This document shows positions 1 to 8,128 of a DNA stretch of 64,000 nucleotides, piece by piece. The position numbers and the translations under genes were made by a program. Each line of letters begins with the position of its first letter. The stretch's first letter is position 1. The notes beneath the pieces are model-generated. The model had not been told where the DNA came from. It ran no database searches and saw nothing but the letters and a program-made list of their open reading frames with translations. This stretch comes from Myxococcales bacterium (GTDB taxonomy: Bacteria > Myxococcota_A > Polyangia > Polyangiales > Ga0077539), in the NCBI GenBank assembly GCA_030652255.1, contig JAUSAZ010000106.1, forward strand, positions 62,001 through 126,000. The letters run 5' to 3'.

Positions 1-590
1 GGGGTGACCGTCGCCTCGGCGCCGCCCGCCAGCATCACGTCGGCCTCGCCGCGCTGCACCCGGCGCATCGCCTCGCCGAGCGCGTGGGCCCCCGACGCGC
101 AGGCGCTGGTGGTGCAGAAGTTCACGCCGCGCAGGCCGAAGCGCATCGCGAGCTGGCCCGGCGCCATGTTGGCCACCACCTGGGGCACGAAGTACGGCGT
201 CACCTTCCCCGGCCCGCGGGTGCGCAGCGTCTCGAGCGTGCGCTCGATGGACGCGAGGCCGCCCATGCCCGACCCCAGGATGACGCCCGCCCGCTCGGAG
301 GCTTCGCCCTCCAGGCGCTCGGGCATCCCCGCGTCGCGCCACGCCTCGCCCGCCGCCACCCAGGCGAAGTGGGCGAAGCGGTCCATCTCCCGGGCCTTGC
401 GCTTCGTGAGCAGGGCGTCGGCGTCGAAGCCGATCACCTCCGCCGCGATCTGGCAGCGGTACGCCGACGCGTCGAAGGTGGTGATGCGCGCGACCCCGGA
501 GCGGCCCGCGCAGAGGGCGCCCCAGGTCTCCGCGACGCCCACGCCGAGGGGCGTGACGAGGCCGACTCCGGTGATGGCGACGCGGCGCAT
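1..590 (-). CDS. fabF: 3-oxoacyl-ACP synthase II, partial (C-terminus outside window)
   Basis: Condensing enzyme that elongates acyl-ACP with malonyl-ACP in cytoplasmic type II fatty acid synthesis. The first 196 or so residues are visible; the rest lies beyond position 1. The N-terminus begins MRRVAITGVGLVTPLG, typical of FabF. The nucleophile motif TSACASGAHALGEAMR puts the catalytic Cys at residue 164, almost the same as Cys163 of the E. coli enzyme. The two active-site His residues would lie in the missing part. It is the last visible gene of a minus-strand run after acpP, 40 bases upstream. The pairing with acpP and fabG is the standard fab order, so the assignment is firm. Confidence 0.95.
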   Translation of the reverse strand, partial: MRRVAITGVGLVTPLGVGVAETWGALCAGRSGVARITTFDASAYRCQIAAEVIGFDADALLTKRKAREMDRFAHFAWVAAGEAWRDAGMPERLEGEASERAGVILGSGMGGLASIERTLETLRTRGPGKVTPYFVPQVVANMAPGQLAMRFGLRGVNFCTTSACASGAHALGEAMRRVQRGEADVMLAGGAEATVT

Positions 591-601
591 TTTGTTGGCA
601 G

Positions 602-620
602 AAGCCCCTGAAGGGGTCTT
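602..620 (-). promoter_or_regulatory. Small hairpin between acpP and fabF
   Basis: The plus strand reads AAG-CCCC-TGAA-GGGG-T-CTT: four G:C pairs with a four-base loop and three flanking pairs separated by a bulge. It fills the acpP-fabF gap. There is no T-tract on the minus side, so it is not a convincing terminator. A processing or stability hairpin that sets the high acpP:fabF expression ratio is possible, but this is inference. Confidence 0.3.
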
Positions 621-630
621 AGGGCTCCGC

Positions 631-882
631 TCAGCCCTTCGAGGGGACGCGCGAGACGATGTAGTCGATCGCGTCCTGGACCAGGCGGATCTTGTCCGTC
701 GCCTCGTCGGGGATCTCGACCCCGAACTCCTCCTCCAGCGCGAGCACCAGCTCGACGATGGCGAGCGAGTCTGCCTGGAGGTCGTTGGTGAACGAAGCCT
801 CCGGCCGAACCTGCTCCAGGGGGAGGTCGAGGTTGTTCGCGATGAGCGCCCGAACCCGCTCCGAAACGTCGCTTCCCGTCAT
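631..882 (-). CDS. acpP: Acyl carrier protein
   Basis: Acidic 83-residue carrier that holds the growing acyl chain on a 4'-phosphopantetheine arm. The ADSL motif puts the modified Ser at residue 39, followed by the acidic recognition helix ([19 protein letters not shown]). The ATG at 882 was chosen because AGAGG lies about eight bases upstream and the length fits ACPs; in-frame ATGs at 888 and 900 would add only 2-6 residues. It lies between fabG (33 bases upstream) and fabF, the usual arrangement. Confident. Confidence 0.93.
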   Translation of the reverse strand: MTGSDVSERVRALIANNLDLPLEQVRPEASFTNDLQADSLAIVELVLALEEEFGVEIPDEATDKIRLVQDAIDYIVSRVPSKG

Positions 883-914
883 CTGCATCGCCTCTTTCAT
901 TTCGTGGCGCGCGG

Positions 915-1661
915 TCACATCCGCAGCCCGCCGTTGACGCCCAACACCTGACCGGTCACCCACCCCGCCTCGTTGGAGGCCAGGTACACCACCGCCGCCG
1001 CGACGTCGTCGGGCCGACCGATGCGACCCGCAGGGGTCATCTCGATCAGCTTCTTTCGCGCGTCGTCGCTCATCCCGGCGGTCATGTCGGTCTCCACGAA
1101 GCCCGGCGACACCACGTTGGCGGTGACGCCGCGGGAGCCATACTCCCGCGCGATCGAGCGCATCATGCCCACGAGCGCCGACTTGCTCGCAGCGTACATC
1201 GACTGCCCCGCGTTGCCCATCGCCCCGACCACCGACGACACCGCGATGATGCGCCCGTGCCGGGCCTTCATCATCGAGCGCACCGCCGCCTTCGCCAGGA
1301 ACAGCGTGCCCTTCACGTTGGTCGCGAGCATGCGGTCGAAGTCCTCCTCCTGCGCGCGCAGCAGCAGCCCGTCGATGTTGACCCCGGCGTTGGCCACCGC
1401 GATCGACAGCGGGCCCTTGCGCTGCACCAGCCCCTCCACCGCCGCGGTGACGGCCGCCGCGTCGCTCACGTCGAAGGGCAGGAGCTCCCCGTCGCCGCCC
1501 GCCGCGCGCACCGCCGCGAGGGTCTCCCCGGCGGCCTCGGCGTTGGTGGCGTAGTTCACCGCCACCCAGGCGCCACGCGACGCGAGCGCCACGGCCGTCG
1601 CACGACCGATGCCCCGCGACGCGCCCGTGACGAGCGCCACACGACCCGAGAGATCAAACAC
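915..1661 (-). CDS. fabG: 3-oxoacyl-ACP reductase (SDR family)
   Basis: NADPH-dependent reductase of beta-ketoacyl-ACP in fatty acid elongation. It has the full classical SDR set over 248 residues: cofactor loop TGASRGIG (12-19), NAG (91-93), Asn115, and the Ser142-Tyr156-Lys160 catalytic residues in SMYAASK. The start is GTG, preceded by GGGAGG at about nine bases. It follows rpmF after 172 bases without a gene, where plsX, fabH or fabD are often found in other bacteria, and precedes acpP and fabF. The context makes FabG far more likely than another SDR. Confidence 0.93.
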   Translation of the reverse strand: MFDLSGRVALVTGASRGIGRATAVALASRGAWVAVNYATNAEAAGETLAAVRAAGGDGELLPFDVSDAAAVTAAVEGLVQRKGPLSIAVANAGVNIDGLLLRAQEEDFDRMLATNVKGTLFLAKAAVRSMMKARHGRIIAVSSVVGAMGNAGQSMYAASKSALVGMMRSIAREYGSRGVTANVVSPGFVETDMTAGMSDDARKKLIEMTPAGRIGRPDDVAAAVVYLASNEAGWVTGQVLGVNGGLRM

Positions 1662-1833
1662 TCGCAGCGCCTCCCACGTGTCGGATTGAAAACGCGCGGA
1701 CGCGTCGCGACGTCAGTGGACGCGCGGCGTTCGCGGGGTTGGGCTTTCGGTGAAGGCTCTCCAGCGATGGACCTGCGCCAGGCATTGGGAGCGCGAGCGC
1801 GACGTCCATCGTCGGGAGGGGTGCGGGGACTGG

Positions 1834-2040
1834 TCAGCCTTCGGTGGAAGCCGGCGCCGGGGCGGGCTTCGCGACGACCGACTGGCCGTTGTAGAAGCCG
1901 CAGGCGGGGCACACGCGGTGGGGGCGCTGGACCTCACCGCAGTTCGAGCAACGGGTCAGCGCGGGGGCCGCGACCTTGTCATGATTCGCCCGACGCGTCT
2001 TGCGCGCGGTGCGCGAGGTTCTCCTCTTCGGAACTGCCAC
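1834..2040 (-). CDS. rpmF: 50S ribosomal protein L32
   Basis: Zinc-ribbon protein of the large ribosomal subunit, 68 residues. It starts MAVPKRRTSRTARKTRR, the conserved basic tail. The zinc ribbon is Cys31-x2-Cys34 and Cys44-x2-Cys47 (CSNCGE, CPACGF). An Ala/Pro extension (AKPAPAPASTEG) ends the protein. It sits six bases after the YceD gene, the near-universal yceD-rpmF pair, and heads the fab genes as in many bacteria, which links ribosome and lipid synthesis. Unambiguous. Confidence 0.95.
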   Translation of the reverse strand: MAVPKRRTSRTARKTRRANHDKVAAPALTRCSNCGEVQRPHRVCPACGFYNGQSVVAKPAPAPASTEG

Positions 2041-2046
2041 GGTTCA

Positions 2047-2577
2047 CTACTCCTTCTTGATAAAGCGCGCGAGCGGCGCCAGCCTGGGATCGATTACGTC
2101 ACGCGCCGACGGCGGGGCCGCCGGCATCTCGAGCTTCACCGGGCACACCTCGTGACGAGGGTGGAGCGGCGCTTCCAACAGGATCGCCTCACGCAGCCAG
2201 TGCGCCAGGTCGATGCGGTCGTCGGTGTACACGTCGACGTCGAGCTCATCGCGGGAGAGCTCGACCTCCTCGTGGGTTGCCTTCACGGACTTCCCGGCGG
2301 CGGGTTCCAGATGGAGCACCAGGTCGGCGCCGAGGGAGAGCGTCATGCGCTCGAGGCAGGCCACGCAGTCGGCCTGCGCGGGGGCCTCGAAGCGGCCGCT
2401 CAGGAAGACGTTGCGCCCGTCCTTGTCGAGGCGCACCGAGGCGCTGCCCGCGACCCCGGGGACGGCCATCAACCCGGTCTCCGCAAGCACCTCGGTGAGC
2501 CACGCCTCTTCAAGCACGAGCTCCTGCTGGAGCCCGTCGTCGGGGATGCGGTCGAAGAGGATGACGGGGGGTGCCAT
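2047..2577 (-). CDS. YceD/DUF177 family protein (23S rRNA accumulation protein)
   Basis: About 176 residues of the YceD family. Its members lie beside rpmF, and the E. coli protein is needed for normal 23S rRNA accumulation. Typical features are the central CVACLERM motif followed by the acidic DELDVDVYTDDRIDL stretch and the late CPVKLEMP segment. The ATG at 2577 (MAPPVILFDRIP) was preferred over an in-frame GTG at 2601 that has only a run of C upstream; the ribosome binding site is weak either way. It is the first gene of the rpmF-fab run and is divergent from the gene at 2761, with about 180 bases of shared promoter space. Confidence 0.85.
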   Translation of the reverse strand: MAPPVILFDRIPDDGLQQELVLEEAWLTEVLAETGLMAVPGVAGSASVRLDKDGRNVFLSGRFEAPAQADCVACLERMTLSLGADLVLHLEPAAGKSVKATHEEVELSRDELDVDVYTDDRIDLAHWLREAILLEAPLHPRHEVCPVKLEMPAAPPSARDVIDPRLAPLARFIKKE

Positions 2578-2760
2578 TGGGGTGGATCCGTCTCGGCCCA
2601 CCGGAAGGGGGGGGGAGTCAGGGCGCGCGAACCTAGAGAATGACCCTCGGCTGTGTCAAGCGACGCGGGGCGAGTAAGTTCGATGGGCGATCGAGGCCGA
2701 TGGGCGCGGGAGGCGGAATGTCCGCTGGCGCCGAGCGGCTCCGGCGCGGAGGATGACGAC

Positions 2761-3573
2761 ATGCCGAGACTGCTGGGATACTTCGCGAGCCAGATCGACC
2801 GCGTGCGCTGCGTCCTCACCGCCGAGGAGGGCGCGCAGCTCGAGCCCGACACCCACGAGGGCTTCGGCATCGGGAGCCACCAGGGCAGCGAGGTGCTGCT
2901 CCGACGCTCGCCCACGGGCACGGCGCAGCCGCTCGACCTCATCGCCGTCGCGGGCGACCTGCGCACGGGGTCGTTTCTCGCGCACGTTCGGCGGGCCCGC
3001 GTCGGCGGCCGCACGCCCGACAACACCCAGCCCTTCCGCCAGCGCCAGTGGCTCTTCGCTGCGCTCGGCACCCTCCCCCTGCGCGACGACGGCAAGGAGC
3101 GCCTGCTCGCCGAGATGCCGGGCTTCCTCTCCAACAGCCTGCGCGGCGAGACCGACAGCGAGCTGCTCTTCCATCACATCCTCGGGGCGCTCTTCCGCGC
3201 GGGCCTGCTCGACGACCCATCGCCCGACCGCACCGCCGTCCGCGACACCGTCACCGCGAGCCTCCGCGCCCTCGACGCCACCCTCGGCGAGACCGCGCCG
3301 CTCGCGCTGATGCTCAGCGACGGCCAGGGGTCCGTCGGGTACGCCCGGGGGATTCCGATGCGCTGGGTGCGCCGCCACGGCATCGCCCGCTGCGCCGTGT
3401 GCAGCCGCCGCGAGCTGCCGGTGGACCACCAGACCCTGCGCTACGTCCTCGTCACCGACGGCGAGCCCGGCGAGACGGGCTGGCGCCCCTGGGGCCTGGA
3501 GGAGGGCGGCGGCATGATCGTCGTCGACCGCAACCTCGAGGTGCGCGAGGCCCGGTGGCTCGACCTGCCCTGA
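2761..3573 (+). CDS. Class II glutamine amidotransferase-like protein, probably catalytically dead
   Basis: 270 residues with the fold signature of the YafJ/EgtC-type N-terminal-nucleophile amidotransferases: start PRLLGYFAS, then GFGIGSH, then SFLAHVRRARVG with NTQPF. In active members residue 2 is the Cys nucleophile (MCRLLG); here it is Pro, and no other Met-Cys start exists. The NG oxyanion motif (normally HNGxL) reads ALGTL. Loss of both points to a pseudoenzyme, perhaps a binding or regulatory subunit. The start at 2761 is set by GGAGG eight bases upstream. A C-x2-C pair (CAVC) near residue 204 might bind metal. The lipoprotein downstream overlaps its end. The fold call is by motif, the loss of activity by inference. 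Confidence 0.8.
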   Translation: MPRLLGYFASQIDRVRCVLTAEEGAQLEPDTHEGFGIGSHQGSEVLLRRSPTGTAQPLDLIAVAGDLRTGSFLAHVRRARVGGRTPDNTQPFRQRQWLFAALGTLPLRDDGKERLLAEMPGFLSNSLRGETDSELLFHHILGALFRAGLLDDPSPDRTAVRDTVTASLRALDATLGETAPLALMLSDGQGSVGYARGIPMRWVRRHGIARCAVCSRRELPVDHQTLRYVLVTDGEPGETGWRPWGLEEGGGMIVVDRNLEVREARWLDLP

Positions 3574-4175
3574 GGGGTCTCTTACCCGACCTGGTATGCC
3601 TCGCCCTCCTGGGCGGCTGCGCGGCCCCGGCGCGACCGCCCACGACCCCGCGCGCGGGCGCCGACCTGCCGCCGCCGGAGGTCCCGGAGGAGGGCGCGAC
3701 CGTCGCGGTGGCGGGCGACCACGGCCGCGCCGTCCGCCGCTTCGTGGAGGCGTGGCGCGGGGCGCTCGATCGCCGCGACGTGGCGGGCCTGCGGGCGCTC
3801 GTCGCGCCGAGCCTCGGGCGGGTGCAGCGGCCGGGGCCGGGGCTGAGCCGCGAGGCGTGGCTCACCCGCGCCGAGGCGATCTTCGCCAGCGCCGCGCGGG
3901 CCCGACCGTCGATACAGGCCCCCCCGCAGCTGCTGCCGTACGAGCTGTGCGCCCGGGGCTGCGACAGCGCGCTGCTGGCGCCGGGGGAGTGGCTCGTGCG
4001 CTGGCCCGACCTGGGCTACGGCCGCGTGCGGCCGGGGATGCCCTCGGACCGGGTACTGCCGTCGACGCTGCGGGTGGCGGTGATCGACGGCGACGCGCGG
4101 GTGGTGGGCGTCGACGACGAGCTGGCCATCGCGCTGGGGCCGGCGCAGCGGGTCAGCGCCGCTGGCCTACCGTAG
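3555..4175 (+). CDS. Lipoprotein of unknown function
   Basis: About 206 residues. Translation from the GTG at 3555 gives a short signal peptide ending LALLGGC, a good lipobox, so the mature protein starts at that Cys. A Pro/Ala-rich tether follows (APARPPTTPRAG). The remaining part, RRFVEAWRGALDRRDVAGL then LREAWL-like text, resembles the SnoaL/NTF2-type wording seen in many secreted proteins (a chain that does one turn per day of helix and sheet), but this is not firm. The start overlaps the previous gene by 19 bases with GAGG just upstream. The 3' end overlaps the convergent TPR gene by 23 bases. Function unknown. Confidence 0.72.
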   Translation: MARPALRGLLPDLVCLALLGGCAAPARPPTTPRAGADLPPPEVPEEGATVAVAGDHGRAVRRFVEAWRGALDRRDVAGLRALVAPSLGRVQRPGPGLSREAWLTRAEAIFASAARARPSIQAPPQLLPYELCARGCDSALLAPGEWLVRWPDLGYGRVRPGMPSDRVLPSTLRVAVIDGDARVVGVDDELAIALGPAQRVSAAGLP

Positions 4176-5031
4176 GCGACGACAGCTGGAAGAGGTAGTT
4201 GCGCGCCTCGTTGGCCGCGGTGCCGTAGGGGAAGCGCCGCAACAGCGTGCGCAGGGTGGTGCGCGCGTCGCCGAAGAGCTGCAGGTCGACCTGGCACTGG
4301 GCCATCTTGAGCAGCGCGTCGTCGGCGGCCTCGCGGTCGTTGCCGTCGGCGACCGCCTGGAGCATCACGATCGCCTCGCGCTGGCGCCCGAGGTGCCGGA
4401 GCGCGTCGGCCTGGGCGATGCGCACGAAGGCGATGTGCCCCGCGTCGTCCTTCAGGCGGATGGCCTCCTCGTAGGACTCGCCGGCCTCGGCGTAGCGGGC
4501 CATGCGGGCGTGCTCGAGGCCGCGCTGGTAGGCGATCACCGACAGGTTGCTGCGGAAGCGGTCGACGACGTCCTGGAACATCGCGATCTCCACGGCGGTG
4601 AGGCGCTCCCGCCGGAGCTGCTCCCAGGCCTCGACGACCTCCTGCTGGCGGCCGTCGCGCACGAGGTCGTAGAAGGCCTGGGCGCGGGCGTCGAGGGCGG
4701 CGCGCTCCTCCTTCTCGCGGGTGGCCGCGCCGAGCTCCCGGCGGCTCTGCTCCTCGGTGCGGCGCAGCCCGCGGAGCTCGGCGTCGCGCTCGCGCAGCGA
4801 GGCGTCGAGCCAGAGCTTGATGCCGCCGAAGATCACCACCACGAAGAGCACGTAGGCCGTGGCGCTGTTGACCGTGATGCGCCGCTCGTAGCCTGCCTGG
4901 CGCCGGGCGATGCTCTTCACGTCGGCGGAGAGCGCGCTCGTGAGGTTGCTCGACTTGATGATCAGGCCGCGGCTCTCGATGATCTCGCGCTTGATCTCCC
5001 GGAACTCCTCCTCGACGTCGCGGCTCGACAT
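4153..5031 (-). CDS. Membrane-anchored TPR/coiled-coil protein
   Basis: 292 residues. A cytoplasmic charged N-terminus (1-55) is followed by one membrane helix (about 57-75, YVLFVVVIFGGIKLWL), then a Glu/Arg-rich coiled coil (about 78-115). TPR-like helical pairs run to the end (for example ARYAEAGESYEEAIRLKDD and ALRHLGRQREAIVMLQAV). Such proteins act as scaffolds at the inner membrane; no partner can be named. It is divergent from efp across 107 bases containing an inverted repeat and convergent with the lipoprotein at 3555. The TPR call is supported by the periodic Ala/Tyr pattern, not by a search. Confidence 0.82.
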   Translation of the reverse strand: MSSRDVEEEFREIKREIIESRGLIIKSSNLTSALSADVKSIARRQAGYERRITVNSATAYVLFVVVIFGGIKLWLDASLRERDAELRGLRRTEEQSRRELGAATREKEERAALDARAQAFYDLVRDGRQQEVVEAWEQLRRERLTAVEIAMFQDVVDRFRSNLSVIAYQRGLEHARMARYAEAGESYEEAIRLKDDAGHIAFVRIAQADALRHLGRQREAIVMLQAVADGNDREAADDALLKMAQCQVDLQLFGDARTTLRTLLRRFPYGTAANEARNYLFQLSSPTVGQRR

Positions 5032-5067
5032 GGCCCGACAGGCCTTAGTCCAGCGGCGTCGGCGCTG

Positions 5068-5087
5068 GCAAGCGCCCCCGCGCTTGC
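5068..5087. promoter_or_regulatory. Perfect 8-bp inverted repeat in the efp upstream region
   Basis: GCAAGCGC-CCCC-GCGCTTGC, all eight pairs exact with a four-base loop, about 50 bases upstream of efp and 36 bases upstream of the divergent TPR gene. No T-tract follows, so it is not a terminator. It could be an operator or a 5' leader hairpin. In such GC-rich DNA the site may be chance. Confidence 0.3.
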
Positions 5088-5138
5088 GGCTCGCGCCGCT
5101 CTCTGGTAATCGCCGCGGCCGAAGGGATCACGCGTTCC

Positions 5139-5714
5139 ATGGGACAAGTCATCGACATCAACGAGCTCCGCCGCGGCAACAAGATCGACATCGACGGCGA
5201 GCCCTATCAGGTCGTCAGCGTGGACTTCCGCAAGCCGGGGAAGGGCACGCCCTCCACCTCGGTGAAGATGAAGTCGATGATCAGCGGCAACGTGCTCGAG
5301 CGCACCTACAAGTCGGGCGAGAAGCTCTCCGGCGCCGACATCGAGGAGCGCGAGATGCAGTACCTCTACGCCGAGGGCGACCAGCTGGTGTTCATGGACA
5401 ACGCCACCTACGAGCAGGCGCACGTCGACGCGAAGCACTTCGAGGAGCGCGGGCTGCTGCTCGACAACGCCATCTGCCAGGTGCTGCTGCACAACGGCAT
5501 CCCCATCGGCGTGACGCTCCCCACCTGGGTGGAGATGGAGGTCATCGAGACCGAGCCGGGCTTCAAGGGCGACACCGCCAACAACGTGCTCAAGGCCGCC
5601 AAGTGCACGACCGGCGTCATCGTGCAGGTGCCGATCTTCATCAACCAGGGTGACATGATCCGCATCGACACCCGCACCGGCGAGTACGCCGAGCGCGTGA
5701 CCAAGACCCGCTGA
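5139..5714 (+). CDS. efp: Translation elongation factor P
   Basis: 191 residues, the normal length of EF-P, which binds between the P and E sites and rescues ribosomes stalled at consecutive prolines. The N-terminal KOW-like domain carries the loop KPGKGTPST, with Lys35 as the expected site of beta-lysylation. OB domains follow, and the C-terminus GDMIRIDTRTGEY is conserved. The next gene is the ligase EpmA, so the Lys35 modification branch (rather than rhamnosyl-Arg) is the one used. The many polyproline stretches in proteins of this window (for example 49344-49784) fit a need for EF-P. Confidence 0.97.
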   Translation: MGQVIDINELRRGNKIDIDGEPYQVVSVDFRKPGKGTPSTSVKMKSMISGNVLERTYKSGEKLSGADIEEREMQYLYAEGDQLVFMDNATYEQAHVDAKHFEERGLLLDNAICQVLLHNGIPIGVTLPTWVEMEVIETEPGFKGDTANNVLKAAKCTTGVIVQVPIFINQGDMIRIDTRTGEYAERVTKTR

Positions 5715-5814
5715 GGCTCCGGAGGGGCTCTTCCCCCTCTTCCCTCCCCTCTCTCCCCCCGTGGCGGTCCCGAAGGGGCCGTCTTACACAACCCCGTATG
5801 AAGCAGGTGAGCTG

Positions 5815-7089
5815 ATGCCCGTCGAGTGGATCGACGCGCACCCCGAGGGCCACTGGCTCCTCTGCGGGCGCGTCCTCGATCGCCCCTTCCCCGAGACCAT
5901 CCTCCTGGCCGACGGCGCCCACCGCATCCAGGTGAACGGCCCCTGCACGACGGACCTCGAGCCCGGCGACCTCGTGCGCCTGCGGGCCATCGTCGACCAC
6001 GACCCCAAGGACCTCTACCTCCCGCCGGACCGGGCCTTCCCGGTGTACCTCGCGTTCGAGTCGCAGAGCCTGCACCGCCCGACGCGCTCTCCCTTCGCGC
6101 GCGGCAGCGAGACCTGGCGGCTCGCCCAGGACGGCGTGCGCCCGCTGCTCGCGCTGCGGCACCACGCCAGCGACCAGGTGCGCGCCTACTTCCGCGCGCA
6201 GCGCTTCCTGGAGGTCGACACGCCCGCGATCGTGACCTGCCCGGGGCTCGACGTGCACCTCTCGGCCTTCGGCGTGCTCGGGCACATGCAGGCCACCGCG
6301 TCGGGGCTCCCGACGCCCTACGGCTTCCTCATCACGTCGCCGGAGTTCCACCTGAAGCGGCTGCTGGTGGGCGGGGTGAACCGCTGCTTCCAGCTCGCGC
6401 GCTGCTTCCGCGCGGGCGAGGTCGGCCGGCAGCACCAGCCGGAGTTCACCATGCTCGAGTGGTACCGCGCGTGGGCGGGCCTCGACGACGTGCTCGCCGA
6501 CACCGAGCACCTCGTGCGCGCGGTCTCCGACGCCGGGCCCACGCCGGGCGTCGTCCGCCTCGGCGACCGCGAGATCCCGCTCGGCGGAGAGTTCGCGCAG
6601 GTGACGGTGCGCGAGGCCTTTGCGCGCTGGGCCCCGGACGTCGTCGACCCCGTCGCGCTCGCCGCCGACGACGAGGCCGAGTACTTCCGGCGCTTCTCGC
6701 AGGACGTCGAGCCGGCCCTCGGCTTCGATCAGCCGACCTTCCTCACGCACTTCCCCTCGGTGCACGCCTCGCTCGCGCGCCGCTGCGACGACGACCCCAG
6801 CGTCTGCCTGCGGGCGGAGCTCTACATCGCCGGCGTCGAGCTCTGCAACGCCTTCGACGAGCTCACCGACCCCGGCGAGCAGCGCGACCGCTTCCAGGAA
6901 GACCAGCGGCGCCGCGCCGCGCTGGGGCTGCCCGTGTACCCCCTCGACGAGGACTTCCTCCGCGCCCTCGAGGAGGGCATGCCGCCCGCGGCGGGCAACG
7001 CCCTCGGCTTCGACCGCCTCGTCGCCCTCGTGGCGGGCCGCGACGCCATCGACGACGTCATCGCCTTCCCGCACGGCGGCGGACCCTAG
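5815..7089 (+). CDS. epmA: EF-P (R)-beta-lysine ligase, with extra N-terminal domain
   Basis: Class II aminoacyl-tRNA synthetase paralogue that attaches beta-lysine to EF-P Lys35. From about residue 120 it has the catalytic core: motif 2 CFRAGEVGRQHQPEFTMLEW, the ELCNAFDEL strand and motif 3 GNALGFDRL. At 424 residues it is about 100 longer than E. coli EpmA (325). The extra N-terminus (GRVLD...ILLADG...LEPGDLVRLRA) looks like an OB fold, as in full LysRS. It starts at ATG 5815 with AGGTGA upstream. It lies 100 bases after efp. No EpmB aminomutase is in the window. Its last bases overlap the end of meaB by four. Confidence 0.88.
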   Translation: MPVEWIDAHPEGHWLLCGRVLDRPFPETILLADGAHRIQVNGPCTTDLEPGDLVRLRAIVDHDPKDLYLPPDRAFPVYLAFESQSLHRPTRSPFARGSETWRLAQDGVRPLLALRHHASDQVRAYFRAQRFLEVDTPAIVTCPGLDVHLSAFGVLGHMQATASGLPTPYGFLITSPEFHLKRLLVGGVNRCFQLARCFRAGEVGRQHQPEFTMLEWYRAWAGLDDVLADTEHLVRAVSDAGPTPGVVRLGDREIPLGGEFAQVTVREAFARWAPDVVDPVALAADDEAEYFRRFSQDVEPALGFDQPTFLTHFPSVHASLARRCDDDPSVCLRAELYIAGVELCNAFDELTDPGEQRDRFQEDQRRRAALGLPVYPLDEDFLRALEEGMPPAAGNALGFDRLVALVAGRDAIDDVIAFPHGGGP

Positions 7090-8099
7090 GCCCCGCGGTA
7101 GCGCTCCAGCAGCTCGCGCGCGGCCCGGTAGGGGTCGAACTCCCGCGCGAGCACGCGCTCGGCCGCCGACTCCAGCGCGTCGCCCACCTTCGACATCGCG
7201 TCTTCCACCAGCAGGTCGCGAAACACCAGGCGCAGCTCGTCGCGCGCCCTCGACGCCCGCCGCTCTTCGCCCGCCCGGGTCTGGCCCAGCCACGCGCGGT
7301 GCTTCGCGATCGCCTCGAGCAGCGCGGCGACCCCCTCGCCCCGCGACGCCACGGTCTTCACCACCGGGGTGAACCACTCGTCCGCCGACGCGCGGTGTTC
7401 GGCCTCGCGGTCGAGCTGCGCGCCGTGGTGGCCGAAGGAGTGCGACCCGGCGTGGAAGAGCTCGTGGCTCATGCCGATCATCATCTCGAGGTCGCGCACC
7501 GTCGCGTCGGCGCCCTCGCGGTCGGACTTGTTGACCACGAAGAGGTCGGCGATCTCCAGGATGCCTGCCTTGATGGCCTGCACCTCGTCGCCCATCCCCG
7601 GCGCCATCACCACCAGCGTCGAGTGCGCGAGCCGCGCGATCTCCAGCTCGTCCTGCCCCACCCCGACGGTCTCGACGATGATCACCCCCGCGCCCCAGGC
7701 GTCGAGCACCCGCACCACGTCGGCGGTCGAGCGCGAGAGCCCGCCGAGCTGCCCCCGGGTCGCCATCGAGCGGATGAACACCTCGGCGTCGAGGGCGTGC
7801 CGCTGCATCCGGATGCGGTCGCCCAGGATGGCGCCGCCGGTGAAGGGCGACGACGGGTCGACCGCCACCACGCCCACCCGCAGCCCCTGCTTGCGGTAGT
7901 GCCCGATGAGCTGGTCGGTGAGGGTGCTCTTGCCCGCGCCCGGGTTGCCGGTGACCCCGATGATCCACGCGCGCCCGGTGTGCGGGTGCAGGTCGGCGAG
8001 CGCCCCGAGCCAGTCGCCCGCCCGGTCGTCGATGTCCCGCATCAGCCGCGCGGCGGCGCGCACCTCGCCGCGAAGAACCCGCTCTGCCAGTGGATGCAT
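7086..8099 (-). CDS. meaB: Methylmalonyl-CoA mutase-associated GTPase MeaB
   Basis: 337 residues. G3E-type P-loop GTPase that gates cobalamin delivery to, and protects, methylmalonyl-CoA mutase. The Walker A motif is GNPGAGKST (51-59), followed by VVAVDPSSPFTGGAILGDR, VETVGVGQDE and the guanine-specificity motif NKSD. The C-terminal helices (REFDPYRAARELLERY) serve dimerisation. The likely partner, a mutase large subunit, is about 46 kb away at 54249, so the two are not in one operon. It is divergent from the lipoprotein at 8129. MeaB is favoured over the ArgK name used for the same family. Confidence 0.93.
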   Translation of the reverse strand: MHPLAERVLRGEVRAAARLMRDIDDRAGDWLGALADLHPHTGRAWIIGVTGNPGAGKSTLTDQLIGHYRKQGLRVGVVAVDPSSPFTGGAILGDRIRMQRHALDAEVFIRSMATRGQLGGLSRSTADVVRVLDAWGAGVIIVETVGVGQDELEIARLAHSTLVVMAPGMGDEVQAIKAGILEIADLFVVNKSDREGADATVRDLEMMIGMSHELFHAGSHSFGHHGAQLDREAEHRASADEWFTPVVKTVASRGEGVAALLEAIAKHRAWLGQTRAGEERRASRARDELRLVFRDLLVEDAMSKVGDALESAAERVLAREFDPYRAARELLERYRGA

Positions 8100-8128
8100 G
8101 GCGCCGCGGGTTGTATCACACGAGCACC

